Below, piece by piece: positions 1 to 7,036 of a DNA stretch of 23,656 nucleotides (positions are counted from its first letter, which is position 1; the number at the start of each line of letters is the position of its first letter). The translations under genes were made by a program, and so were the position numbers. The stretch comes from RGIG6353 sp964650465 (GTDB taxonomy: Bacteria; Bacillota; Clostridia; Oscillospirales; SIG627): positions 1 to 23,656 of the forward strand of contig CAZYTA010000037.1 in the NCBI GenBank assembly GCA_964650465.1. The letters are read 5' to 3'. The notes below the pieces were generated by a model. The model had not been told where the DNA came from. It did no database searches and worked only from the letters and a program-made list of their open reading frames with translations.

Positions 1-55
1 GAGCATTCGGTTCATACCCGACAGGTCGTTGGTTCAAGTCCGACTTCCGCTACCA
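1..55 (+). tRNA. tRNA-Met (anticodon CAT), 5' end cut off by the window
   Basis: The window starts inside the D-arm. The anticodon arm has TCGG/CCGA pairing around the loop TTCATAC, giving anticodon CAT. The T-arm pairs GTTGG with CCGAC around TTCAAGT, and the acceptor 3' strand TTCCGCT is followed by A and an encoded CCA (53-55). The anticodon stem lacks the three consecutive G-C pairs of initiator tRNA, and the arm resembles elongator tRNA-Met of Bacillus, so elongator Met is favoured. A lysidine-modified tRNA-Ile(CAT) cannot be fully excluded because the 5' half is missing. Confidence 0.88.
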
Positions 56-72
56 TTTCCGCTGAACAATAT

Positions 73-147
73 GGCCCGTTGGTCAAGCGGTTAAGACACG
101 GCCCTTTCACGGCTGTAACATGGGTTCGATTCCCGTACGGGTCACCA
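73..147 (+). tRNA. tRNA-Glu (anticodon TTC)
   Basis: This is a complete cloverleaf. The acceptor GGCCCGT pairs with ACGGGTC (one G-T pair). The anticodon stem CGGCC/GGCTG encloses CTTTCAC, giving anticodon TTC. The T-stem ATGGG/CCCGT surrounds TTCGATT. The discriminator base is A and CCA is encoded. The gene lies 17 bp after tRNA-Met and is followed at once by a strong terminator, so it is the last gene of a tRNA operon that begins upstream of the window. Confidence 0.97.
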
Positions 148-150
148 AAC

Positions 151-186
151 AAAAAGACAGATACGCAAGTATCTGTCTTTTTCTTT
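151..186 (+). terminator. Rho-independent terminator of the tRNA operon
   Basis: AAAAAGACAGATAC (151-164) pairs perfectly with GTATCTGTCTTTTT (169-182) around a GCAA tetraloop. The stem is 14 bp, ends in a U-tract and begins 3 bp after the tRNA-Glu CCA. Confidence 0.93.
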
Positions 187-197
187 GTATATATTAT

Positions 198-325
198 CGG
201 GAATCGAACCCGAGAGGGCAGACTCCGTTAAAAAACAGTCCGGTGGACTGTTTTTAGGAGGCTGTGCGAGGGCTGTGCCCGAGGAGAGAGCAACGCAAAG
301 CGTTGCGTCGATTCCCGTGTAAGAG
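198..325. repeat. T-arm-bracketed hairpin repeat, copy A
   Basis: The 398 bases between the tRNA terminator and the next gene hold no credible gene but contain two related units. Copy A begins with CGGGAATCGA (198-207) and ends with its inverse TCGATTCCCG (308-317). Both edges match the tRNA T-arm; the left edge is the reverse complement of the TGGGTTCGATTCCC arm of the adjacent tRNA-Glu with one difference. Inside are an 11-bp perfect hairpin (AAAAACAGTCC 231-241, GGT loop, GGACTGTTTTT 245-255), a GGGC/GCCC hairpin near 270-280 and a 7-bp hairpin GCAACGC/GCGTTGC (290-306). Four blocks recur in the same order in copy B. Function is unknown. Confidence 0.7.
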
Positions 326-350
326 TTTTGTGCTATATGACAGTTAGCAG

Positions 351-568
351 ACAATCGAACCCGAGAGCGTGCGGGGGACTTTTGCCTTTGATAAAAGAGC
401 AAAAGTTCAAGCCGTACAGAGAGCGACGCCAAGCGTAAGCGCGGCAAAGCGAGTCGTAGGGATTTTGCGTTTAGAAAACAGTCCGGTGGATGTTTTTTAG
501 CAAAATGTCCGAGGGCTATGCTCGAGGAGCAAGGTTTGTGTAACACGCCGTCGATTCCCGTGTAAGAG
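351..568. repeat. T-arm-bracketed hairpin repeat, copy B (longer)
   Basis: Copy B repeats, in order, four blocks of copy A: AATCGAACCCGAGAG (353-367), AAACAGTCCGGTGGA (476-490), a CGAGGGC-TAT-GCTCGAGGAG block (510-529, two differences from copy A) and GTCGATTCCCGTGTAAGAG (550-568). About 100 bases are inserted between the first two blocks. The insertion includes a long hairpin with ACTTTTGC (378-385) pairing to GCAAAAGT (399-406) and inner CTTT/AAAG pairing. The central hairpin has lost a base compared with copy A (GGATG for GGACTG), so this copy appears more decayed. Confidence 0.68.
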
Positions 569-584
569 GTTAATTATTATCGAC

Positions 585-1682
585 TTAGTCTATATACATA
601 TTCTTTTCAAAGAAATCCATAAATACATTCCAATCTTCTCTCGACATAAAATGGCGTCCTTGGCGTAGGTAGAAGCCCATTTTGCCATCTATTAACGGTT
701 CGCCGGGGGTTGGCATTTTTTCATCCGAAACAAGACCGACATCACCAAGCATCTGATAAACGCGGCTTGCTTCGACCATTGATAAATACTCTGACAGCGG
801 ATCCATACCCGCATCATTGGTCGCACCTGTCACAAACACATAGCCCGGTGCCTGACAAGCCATCAAAAAGTGCATATCGTAGGGAAGCTCAGCATGGGGA
901 ACATTTTCAAATGTTTTGAATTTCTCGCAAAAGAAATTATAGCTTCCAATCTGTAAAAAGGCAGGAACATCCTCGCCTATGTGTCCTCGGATAATGCCGC
1001 AGCCGCCGTAGTTGCAGTTGTTTCCGTAAGCCATATAAAATCTCGGGTCCTGCGCTCTGCACCAGAGTGCAGTTTTTCCCAGCCTTGAGTGTCCCGCAAC
1101 GGCTATTCTTTTGGTGTTTATATCATCTCTTGTCTCAAGATAGTCCATAACACGACTTGCTCCGTATGCCCAGATACCCACAAGTCCCCATTCACTCGGC
1201 TCTCTTTCTCTGTCTCCGATAAACATTCCTGCAAGTCCGCTTGTAAAATCGCCGAATACCGTGTCGGGAGTAATGTCCGTATAATTGACCGTAACTACTC
1301 CAAAGCCTCTGACGATTATTTCCTCCTCGGGAAAGGGATAATTCGGACCAAAGCTCAAATATAAAATGACGGGCGGATTTTTTGTCTTTACGGGAAGTGT
1401 TATTTCAACGGGGAAGCTATACTCTCCCTTTGGCGTATCAAAGGTAATTATGCGGGTTTCTGTCACGGTCTTTCCGCCAAAATGCTTGAATCTGCTTGCA
1501 TTTCCTTCGATGCCGTCAACTTTTTTGGGTCTGTCGGGAGTATATCCGAATAGGTTTTCAGACAAAATATCAATTAATTCTTCTTTTCTCTGCATCCAGT
1601 TTTTTTCTGTGACGGCATTGCCGTCATTCATCACAAGAAGATCAGGCAGGCTTCTTTTTTTCAGTTCGTCTTGAATATTCAT
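585..1682 (-). CDS. CE15-type glucuronoyl esterase (alpha/beta hydrolase), cytoplasmic
   Basis: This 365-aa protein resembles bacterial carbohydrate esterase family 15, which cleaves esters between glucuronoyl groups of xylan and lignin alcohols. The nucleophile motif GHSRLGKTALW places Ser199. The motif GGCGIIRGHIGED places the likely acid Glu237, and GFYLRQGRHFMSREDW places the likely catalytic His344. The segment LPYDMHFLMACQAP (about 267-280) also fits the family. No signal peptide is present: the N-terminus MNIQDELKKR is polar. It would therefore act inside the cell on imported, already released uronosyl esters. The ATG at 1682 is supported by AAGGAGG just upstream on the minus strand and by a promoter at 1720-1748. 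It is transcribed divergently from the sdpR-like gene. Substrate is inferred from family only. Confidence 0.78.
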   Translation of the reverse strand: MNIQDELKKRSLPDLLVMNDGNAVTEKNWMQRKEELIDILSENLFGYTPDRPKKVDGIEGNASRFKHFGGKTVTETRIITFDTPKGEYSFPVEITLPVKTKNPPVILYLSFGPNYPFPEEEIIVRGFGVVTVNYTDITPDTVFGDFTSGLAGMFIGDREREPSEWGLVGIWAYGASRVMDYLETRDDINTKRIAVAGHSRLGKTALWCRAQDPRFYMAYGNNCNYGGCGIIRGHIGEDVPAFLQIGSYNFFCEKFKTFENVPHAELPYDMHFLMACQAPGYVFVTGATNDAGMDPLSEYLSMVEASRVYQMLGDVGLVSDEKMPTPGEPLIDGKMGFYLRQGRHFMSREDWNVFMDFFEKNMYID

Positions 1683-1719
1683 AGCCTTGGTTCCTCCTTG
1701 AAAATAAGCTTCTTGATTT

Positions 1720-1748
1720 ATTATAACAGAACAAGTGTAATATGTCGA
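1720..1748 (-). promoter_or_regulatory. Promoter of the CE15 esterase gene
   Basis: On the minus strand, TCGACA (1748-1743) and TATAAT (1725-1720) are separated by 17 bp. This is one mismatch from the sigma-A consensus, and the -10 box ends about 37 bases before the esterase ATG. Confidence 0.6.
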
Positions 1749-1769
1749 TAACTTTTTGGGCTTTTCCTC

Positions 1770-1798
1770 TTGACAAATTGCAAATCTCTGTATATAAT
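1770..1798 (+). promoter_or_regulatory. Consensus sigma-A promoter of the sdpR-sdpI-like operon
   Basis: TTGACA (1770-1775) and TATAAT (1793-1798) are both exact consensus boxes with a 17-bp spacer. Transcription would start near 1805, inside the inverted repeat at 1801-1820. A promoter this strong fits a gene that is normally held down by a repressor. Confidence 0.85.
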
Positions 1799-1800
1799 AT

Positions 1801-1827
1801 ATTTAACAATTAGGTTAAATGTTAAAT
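1801..1827. promoter_or_regulatory. Probable ArsR-family operator
   Basis: ATTTAAC (1801-1807) is inverted as GTTAAAT at 1814-1820, and a second GTTAAAT follows directly at 1821-1827. The repeat sits just after the -10 box and covers the expected transcription start. Its position is right for autorepression by the ArsR-type protein encoded 24 bp downstream. Confidence 0.55.
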
Positions 1828-1850
1828 GTGCTTGGTGAGGAGGTTTAAAT

Positions 1851-2132
1851 TTGGCTATACAGAATACTTTGAGAGCTCTTTCTGACCCTATACGGCGTGA
1901 AATTCTTAATCTTCTGAAAAACGGAAGAATGTCGGCAGGGGATATAGTTGACCGTTTTGACGTTACGGGAGCATCGATATCACGGCATTTGTCTGTTTTG
2001 AAGGAGGCTGACCTGATTAGAGACAACAGAGAGGGGAAATATATTTTTTACGAGCTTAATACATCTGTTCTTGAGGATGTAATGCTCTGGATAACCGCTT
2101 TGAAAGGAGAAGGTGAAAATGATAAAAAATAA
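1851..2132 (+). CDS. ArsR-family autorepressor, SdpR-like
   Basis: This 93-aa winged-helix protein has the ArsR core. LRALSDPIRREILNLL (about 8-23) precedes a recognition region AGDIVDRF...GASISRHLSVLKEADLI (about 29-56), and the wing is NREGKYIFYELN (59-70). It lacks the Cys-rich ELCVCDL motif of metal sensors, so metal sensing is unlikely. The TTG start at 1851 follows GTGAGGAGGTTT at a proper distance. The 3' end overlaps the start of the SdpI-like gene, the arrangement of sdpR-sdpI in Bacillus subtilis. There SdpR represses its own operon and SdpI sequesters it at the membrane when the SdpC toxin is bound. That mechanism is inferred here from synteny and family. Confidence 0.85.
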   Translation: MAIQNTLRALSDPIRREILNLLKNGRMSAGDIVDRFDVTGASISRHLSVLKEADLIRDNREGKYIFYELNTSVLEDVMLWITALKGEGENDKK

Positions 2133-3207
2133 CAGAAAAAAATTTATAATTTCTTCGATTGTTACCATTATTCCTATGCTTTTCGGCTTAATATTTTGGA
2201 ATAAGCTTCCAGAAACCATGAACACACATTGGAATGCTCAAGGAGTTGCCGACGGAAGCTCAAGCCGTGCTTTTGCTGTTTTTGTGATACCTTTGATTTT
2301 TCTTGCGATGCACGTTATATGTATTATTGCTACTAATTTAGATAAGAGCAATAAGTCTCAAAGCTTTAAGGTTACAGGGCTGATTTTCTGGATTTGTCCG
2401 TTTATTTCTCTGTTTTCCTGCACAATGATGTATATGAGTGCCTTTGGAAGGGAGTTTAAAATCGCGGCATTTGCTTTTGCAATACTCGGTGTAATGTTTA
2501 TATTTGTAGGTAATTATCTTCCTAAGTGTAAGCACAATTACACTATTGGAATCAAGGTTAAGTGGGCGCTTGCAAGTGAAGAAAATTGGAACGCTACACA
2601 CCGTTTTGGCGGTAAGGTCTGGGTTGCTTGCGGACTGCTTATGATGCTTTGTATGCTTTTGCCGCTTACGGTAGCTTTTTGGGTGATGTTTGCTGTTATT
2701 ATGTCAGCTGTTCTTGTTCCCACCGTCTATTCTTTCCTGTACTACAAAAAGCAGGTGAGTGAGGGAAAGGCTCCCGAAAAGATATCTTTGATGAACGGCA
2801 GATATACAAAGATTTCTCTTGTGATAGTGTTGGCAGTAGTCGGAATTCTGTTGGCAGTTTTATTAACGGGCGATATAGAGGTGAAGTATGAAGATACCTG
2901 CTTTACTGTTGAAGCGTCCTTCTGGAGCGATATTTCGGTAAACTACAGTGACATCGACAGCGTTGAATACAGAGATAAGATGGGGGCAGGATTAAGAACC
3001 TTTGGATACGGTTCTTTAAGGCTTTCTATGGGCACCTTCCAAAATGACGAGCTTGGCAGCTATACACGTTATTCGTACACGGGAGAGCAGAGCTGTGTTC
3101 TGATTACCGTTGACGAAAGTGTGATTGTATTGGGCGGTAAGGATACAGAAGCCACAAAAGACATATATAATGAACTTCTTGCTAAAACAGAAAAAGCACT
3201 TGATTAA
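2119..3207 (+). CDS. SdpI-family membrane protein with C-terminal PH-like domain
   Basis: This 362-aa polytopic protein has an N-terminal DUF1648-type segment, with one membrane helix followed by KLPETMNTHWNAQGVADG. More helices follow, then the SdpI signature PKCKHNYTIGIKVKWALASE...W..THRFGGKVW (about residues 137-168). Two further helices come before about residue 215 and one near 235-252. The last ~110 residues are soluble and beta-rich (FWSDISVNYSDIDSVEYRD, ending in LLAKTEKALD), like a bacterial PH domain. SdpI of B. subtilis gives immunity to the SDP toxin and acts as a signal-transducing partner of SdpR. The ATG at 2119 is preferred over GTG 2113 because of spacing to AAGGAGA. The gene overlaps the repressor gene by 14 bp. 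No sdpA, sdpB or sdpC homologue is nearby. Confidence 0.82.
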   Translation: MIKNNRKKFIISSIVTIIPMLFGLIFWNKLPETMNTHWNAQGVADGSSSRAFAVFVIPLIFLAMHVICIIATNLDKSNKSQSFKVTGLIFWICPFISLFSCTMMYMSAFGREFKIAAFAFAILGVMFIFVGNYLPKCKHNYTIGIKVKWALASEENWNATHRFGGKVWVACGLLMMLCMLLPLTVAFWVMFAVIMSAVLVPTVYSFLYYKKQVSEGKAPEKISLMNGRYTKISLVIVLAVVGILLAVLLTGDIEVKYEDTCFTVEASFWSDISVNYSDIDSVEYRDKMGAGLRTFGYGSLRLSMGTFQNDELGSYTRYSYTGEQSCVLITVDESVIVLGGKDTEATKDIYNELLAKTEKALD

Positions 3208-3228
3208 AACCAAAAAATGTGCTACAAT
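3200..3228 (+). promoter_or_regulatory. Likely mfd promoter overlapping the end of the SdpI-like gene
   Basis: TTGATT (3200-3205) and TACAAT (3223-3228) have a 17-bp spacer. The -35 box overlaps the stop codon of the preceding gene. Transcription would start near 3235, upstream of the hairpin at 3245-3265. Confidence 0.6.
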
Positions 3229-3244
3229 AATAAAAATACAATTT

Positions 3245-3269
3245 AGGACAAGTAAAACTTGTCCTTTTT
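3245..3269 (+). terminator. Terminator or attenuator hairpin between the SdpI-like gene and mfd
   Basis: AGGACAAGT (3245-3253) pairs perfectly with ACTTGTCCT (3257-3265) around AAA, followed by a five-T run. It can end the sdpRI-type transcript. Because a good promoter lies just upstream (3200-3228) and the mfd ATG is at 3286, it also sits in the mfd leader. Confidence 0.7.
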
Positions 3270-3285
3270 GGCGTTTGGAGATTTT

Positions 3286-6200
3286 ATGAACATTATACTT
3301 GATTCACTGAAAAGAGAGAACGAATATATAAAGCTTGCGGATGCACTGAAAAGAAAGGGAGCATATCTTGTTTCGGGGATGTGCGACGGCATGAGCTCTG
3401 TAATTCTTGCCTCTCTCTTTTTTGACACAAATAAAAAGACGGTGGCTGTATTCCCCGACGAAAGAGAAGCCGGTGCAGTAACGGCAGAGCTGCAGAGCTT
3501 TGGTGTCAGGAGCGTTTTTCTTCCTCCAAGAGATATGTTTTTCGGAAAGGTTGATGCCAGAGGTCACGATTTTGATTATATAAGGCTTACGGCTCTTTCG
3601 CAGGTGGTAAAGGGAGATTGGGACATTGTCGCAACTACCGCAGAGGCGTTTTGTCAAACTACCATTCCCCATGAGAGCCTTGTAAATCCCGGAGTAGAGC
3701 TGACACGGGGCTCAAGCTTTGATATAGAGGAGCTTTGCGCAAGGCTTTGCGATATGGGCTACAAGAGATGTGAGCTTGTTGACGGCAAGGGACAGTTTTC
3801 CAAGCGCGGCGGTATTGTAGATATATTTCCGTCACAGCTTGACTTCCCCTTGAGAATAGAATTTTTCGGTGACGAGATAGATACTGTTTCGGCTTTTGAC
3901 ATAATGACACAGCGCAGGATAGATACCCTAAAGAAGGTTACTGTTTTGCCTGCAATGGAGATATATGCCGACAGAAAGGCAAAGGAGAAGCTGAGCAAAG
4001 CCTTTGAAAAGCTGGCACGCAGCGAAAAGAGACCCGAGGTAAAAAGCGCCTTAACGGCACAAAAAGAGAAGCTTGAAAATACCGGTAATCTGGATTTTGA
4101 GCTTTATGCAGATATAATTTACGATAAGACGGAGACTTTTGCCGACTATCTGACAGAGGACTGTGCGGTATGTCTGTTTGAGACCTCCAAGCTTCGTGAC
4201 CGTCTTGATTCGGCGTGCAAGCTGGCTGAGGAGGCAATAGAGGGACTTTGCGAATCCCGCCCCGAGCTTTGGGCGATAGGCTCTGCGGTGGGGCAGAGAG
4301 ATTACGGCTACTTAAAGGACTTTGTTTCGGAAAAGACGGCTGTGATTTTCAACAGCTTTGTTACGGGCGAGGATTTCAAGTACCGTGATATATTCAAAAT
4401 AGAGAGCAGAAAAACAGTCTCAATGGTGCAGAATGCCGACCTGTTTTTTGACGATATAGAAGCCTTTGTCAACAGGGGTTGCAGTGTGGCGGTGCTGAGT
4501 GCGAATACCATTTCAGCCTCAAATCTTGTGGATTCTCTCAATTCACGCTCCTTGCGCTCGCATATCGCCAAGCCCGAGGATGAATGGATAGAGGGCAGTA
4601 TAGCAGTAATATCCGTAATGGATAAGGAGAAAAATGTAATAGCTTTAAAAGACGGCTTTGAGCTTGTCAGAAGCGGATTTGTACTCCTTACGGACCAGGT
4701 GGGACGTGCCGAGGTGAGAGCTTCAAGGCGCCACAAGGTCAAATATAAGAGCAGCTCAAAAGAGCGCATAATGTCCTATAACGACCTTGAAATAGGAGAT
4801 TATGTGGTCCATGTAAATCACGGAATAGGTATCTACAACGGCATCAAAAGTATGATAGTTGACAACGTTCAAAAGGACTATCTTGTAATTAAGTATGCCG
4901 CAGATGATATTCTGTATTTGCCCTGTAACAACCTTGATTCCATATCGAAATATATCGGCGGAGGAGCGGAGGGGGCTGTAAAGCTCAACCGACTCGGCTC
5001 TCCCGAATGGAAAAAAGCAAAGAGCAGAGCAAAGGCGGCGGCAAGCAATATTGCCAAGGAGCTTATAAAGCTTTATGCCGAGCGGCGTGCCGTGAAGGGA
5101 CATGCCTTTTCGGAGGATACTCCCTGGCAGGCGGAATTTGAGGGCGCATTTGAGTATGACGAAACCGACGGTCAGCTTCAGGCAGTTGACGAGATAAAGC
5201 GTGACATGGAAAGCGAAGTGCCAATGGACAGACTCCTTTGCGGAGATGTGGGCTTTGGAAAGACAGAGGTTGCTCTCAGAGGGCTTTTCAAATGTATTAT
5301 GGATTCCATGCAGGCGGCGGTGCTTGCTCCCACAACAGTTCTTGCATGGCAGCATTACAATACCATACTGTCACGCTTCAGAGGCTTTCCCGTAAAGGTG
5401 GCTTTGCTTTCGCGCTTTTCATCAAAAGCGGAAATAAAGAATGCTCTTGAGGGTATCAAGGACGGAACGGTGGATATAGTCGTAGGTACTCACAGACTTT
5501 TGCAAAAGGACGTAGAATTCAAGAGACTTGGCTTTCTTGTGGTGGATGAGGAGCAACGCTTCGGTGTTACTCATAAGGAAAAGCTTAAGGAAATGGCAAA
5601 GGGCGTTGATGTGCTGACTCTTACCGCTACTCCCATTCCCAGAACACTGAATATGGCACTCAGCGGTATACGTGATATGTCTTTGCTTGAAGAAGCACCC
5701 GGTGACAGATTCCCTGTCCAGACATATGTTATGGAGTTTGACGAGGCGACTGTATATGAAGCCATCCGCCGTGAGGTAAGAAGAGGCGGACAGGTGTTTT
5801 ACCTTATCAACAATACAGAGCTTCTTGAAGGCAGAGCTGCAAGGATAATCAATAACGTAGAAGGTGTTACGGTAGCAACAGCACACGGTCATATGGATAA
5901 GGACGAGCTGTCGGAGATATGGCGCGATATGTATGACGGAAAGATAGATGTGCTTGTATGTACTACCATTATCGAGACAGGTGTTGATGTACCCAACGCC
6001 AATACCCTTATAATAGAGGATGCAGACCATTACGGACTCAGTCAGCTGCATCAGATAAGAGGACGTGTGGGACGAAGCACCAGAAAGGCTTGGGCTTATC
6101 TTACCTACCGTAAAAACAAGGTGCTTACGGAAATAGCCGAAAAAAGGCTGTCCGCTATCAGAGAGTATACAGAGTTCGGCTCGGGCTTTAAGATAGCTAT

Positions 6201-6810
6201 GAGAGACCTTGAAATAAGGGGTGCAGGCAATTTGCTCGGCGCAGAACAGCACGGTCACATGGACAGCGTTGGATATGACCTGTATATCCGAATGCTGGAT
6301 GAGGCGATGAAGCTGGAGAGAGGAGAAGAGGTGGAGGTATCCACCGATGACAACGATACTGTTATCGACCTTTCTCTTGATGCATTTATTCCAAAAAACT
6401 ATGTAACTTCGGAAAAGCTGAGAATAGATATCTATAAGAAGATAGCCGAGCTTGAGACAGAGGATGATATTTATGACCTGACGGACGAGCTTATCGACCG
6501 CTTTGGAGAGCCTCCGAAGGCAATAATGAATCTTGTCAAAATATCACAGCTGAGACATTCACTGTCAAAGCTGGGTGTTACCAAGGCGGTACAGAACGGA
6601 GAAACCGTATATATTTACACAGATATCAGCCACTTGAAGCCCTGTGAGGCAATGTGTATGCTGTGGCAGAAAAAGCTGTCCTTCCGTTCCTCTGCAAAGC
6701 CGTATTTTCTTATGAAAACCGACAAAAAGAATGTCCTTGGAGATTTGGAGCTTTTTGCTTCCGAGTATGCCGAAGTAATAAGGCGCTTTGAAGCAAGCAT
6801 TTCTAAATGA
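3286..6810 (+). CDS. mfd: Transcription-repair coupling factor Mfd
   Basis: This 1174-aa protein is full length for Mfd, the ATP-driven DNA translocase that removes stalled RNA polymerase at lesions and recruits UvrA. The N-terminal third is the UvrB-like region. The RNA-polymerase-interaction (CarD-like) domain begins near residue 500 with GDYVVHVNHGIGIYNG. The motor has Walker A GDVGFGKT (653-660), DEEQRFG (754-760), TLTATPIPRT and IRGRVGRS. The translocation motif FGSGFKIAMRDLEIRGAGN lies near 965, and the C-terminal regulatory domain follows. The ATG at 3286 is chosen because GGAG lies 5 bp upstream; an in-frame TTG at 3259 falls inside the terminator-like hairpin and has no ribosome binding site. 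PrsA-like genes follow, a linkage common in Firmicutes. Confidence 0.97.
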   Translation: MNIILDSLKRENEYIKLADALKRKGAYLVSGMCDGMSSVILASLFFDTNKKTVAVFPDEREAGAVTAELQSFGVRSVFLPPRDMFFGKVDARGHDFDYIRLTALSQVVKGDWDIVATTAEAFCQTTIPHESLVNPGVELTRGSSFDIEELCARLCDMGYKRCELVDGKGQFSKRGGIVDIFPSQLDFPLRIEFFGDEIDTVSAFDIMTQRRIDTLKKVTVLPAMEIYADRKAKEKLSKAFEKLARSEKRPEVKSALTAQKEKLENTGNLDFELYADIIYDKTETFADYLTEDCAVCLFETSKLRDRLDSACKLAEEAIEGLCESRPELWAIGSAVGQRDYGYLKDFVSEKTAVIFNSFVTGEDFKYRDIFKIESRKTVSMVQNADLFFDDIEAFVNRGCSVAVLSANTISASNLVDSLNSRSLRSHIAKPEDEWIEGSIAVISVMDKEKNVIALKDGFELVRSGFVLLTDQVGRAEVRASRRHKVKYKSSSKERIMSYNDLEIGDYVVHVNHGIGIYNGIKSMIVDNVQKDYLVIKYAADDILYLPCNNLDSISKYIGGGAEGAVKLNRLGSPEWKKAKSRAKAAASNIAKELIKLYAERRAVKGHAFSEDTPWQAEFEGAFEYDETDGQLQAVDEIKRDMESEVPMDRLLCGDVGFGKTEVALRGLFKCIMDSMQAAVLAPTTVLAWQHYNTILSRFRGFPVKVALLSRFSSKAEIKNALEGIKDGTVDIVVGTHRLLQKDVEFKRLGFLVVDEEQRFGVTHKEKLKEMAKGVDVLTLTATPIPRTLNMALSGIRDMSLLEEAPGDRFPVQTYVMEFDEATVYEAIRREVRRGGQVFYLINNTELLEGRAARIINNVEGVTVATAHGHMDKDELSEIWRDMYDGKIDVLVCTTIIETGVDVPNANTLIIEDADHYGLSQLHQIRGRVGRSTRKAWAYLTYRKNKVLTEIAEKRLSAIREYTEFGSGFKIAMRDLEIRGAGNLLGAEQHGHMDSVGYDLYIRMLDEAMKLERGEEVEVSTDDNDTVIDLSLDAFIPKNYVTSEKLRIDIYKKIAELETEDDIYDLTDELIDRFGEPPKAIMNLVKISQLRHSLSKLGVTKAVQNGETVYIYTDISHLKPCEAMCMLWQKKLSFRSSAKPYFLMKTDKKNVLGDLELFASEYAEVIRRFEASISK

Positions 6811-6886
6811 GCTCAAATAAGGTGTTAAGTGCGAATAATTTCCTACAATATAAAAATACAAAAATGTAGAAATTTTCATAATTGTG

Positions 6887-6895
6887 TGATAAAAT
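6887..6895 (+). promoter_or_regulatory. Possible extended -10 promoter for the PrsA-like genes
   Basis: TGATAAAAT reads as TG-n-TAAAAT, the extended -10 form. No good -35 box stands 17 bp upstream (TAGAAA). It is the best candidate start for the two lipoprotein genes and would place the element at 6904-6990 in their leader. Confidence 0.35.
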
Positions 6896-6898
6896 ATC

Positions 6899-6920
6899 AA
6901 AAAAGCGGAGAGCCTCCGCT
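6899..6920 (-). terminator. Terminator-like hairpin oriented on the minus strand
   Basis: AGCGGAG (6904-6910) pairs with CTCCGCT (6914-6920) with a 3-nt loop. On the plus strand it is followed by GGCAATG, with no U-run. On the minus strand it runs directly into six T's (6904-6899), so it reads as an intrinsic terminator in that direction, although no minus-strand gene lies to its right. Confidence 0.5.
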
Positions 6921-6990
6921 GGCAATGCTCGCCTATCGCAACCAATATATAAGCCGAAGCAAGGCGAAACGACGAGGTTGATTCAGAGCA
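6904..6990. other. Structured non-coding element between mfd and the PrsA-like genes
   Basis: A GC-richer patch sits in AT-rich spacer. Besides the hairpin at 6904-6920, it has nested complementary arms TGCTC (6926-6930) with GAGCA (6986-6990) and CAACC (6939-6943) with GGTTG (6976-6980). A small GCC/GGC hairpin (6953-6965) lies inside. An alternative pairing TCGCCT/AGGCGA is also possible. It could be the 5' leader of the foldase operon or a small RNA from the minus strand ending at the terminator there. It matches no RNA family known to me. Confidence 0.4.
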
Positions 6991-7036
6991 ATTTCCTATA
7001 TAACAAAAAAGCTTTCGACAACAGAAAGGATAAAGT

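Noticed and set aside
142..546. Minus-strand open frame of 134 codons covering the repeats
   Set aside because: It begins in the tRNA-Glu CCA end, crosses the terminator and both repeats, has no ribosome binding site, and its composition (Ser/Leu/Arg-rich, no domain) follows from the repeated hairpins.
1851..3207. Toxin-antitoxin or full SDP toxin operon
   Set aside because: Only the regulator and immunity-type genes are present; no small toxin, sdpA or sdpB homologue is encoded within the window.
3259..3285. Upstream TTG start for mfd
   Set aside because: It lies inside the terminator-like stem with no ribosome binding site; ATG 3286 has GGAG at the right distance and matches usual Mfd N-termini.
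6904..6920. Hairpin as the terminator of mfd
   Set aside because: On the plus strand it is followed by GGCAATG with no U-run; the U-run exists only on the minus strand.
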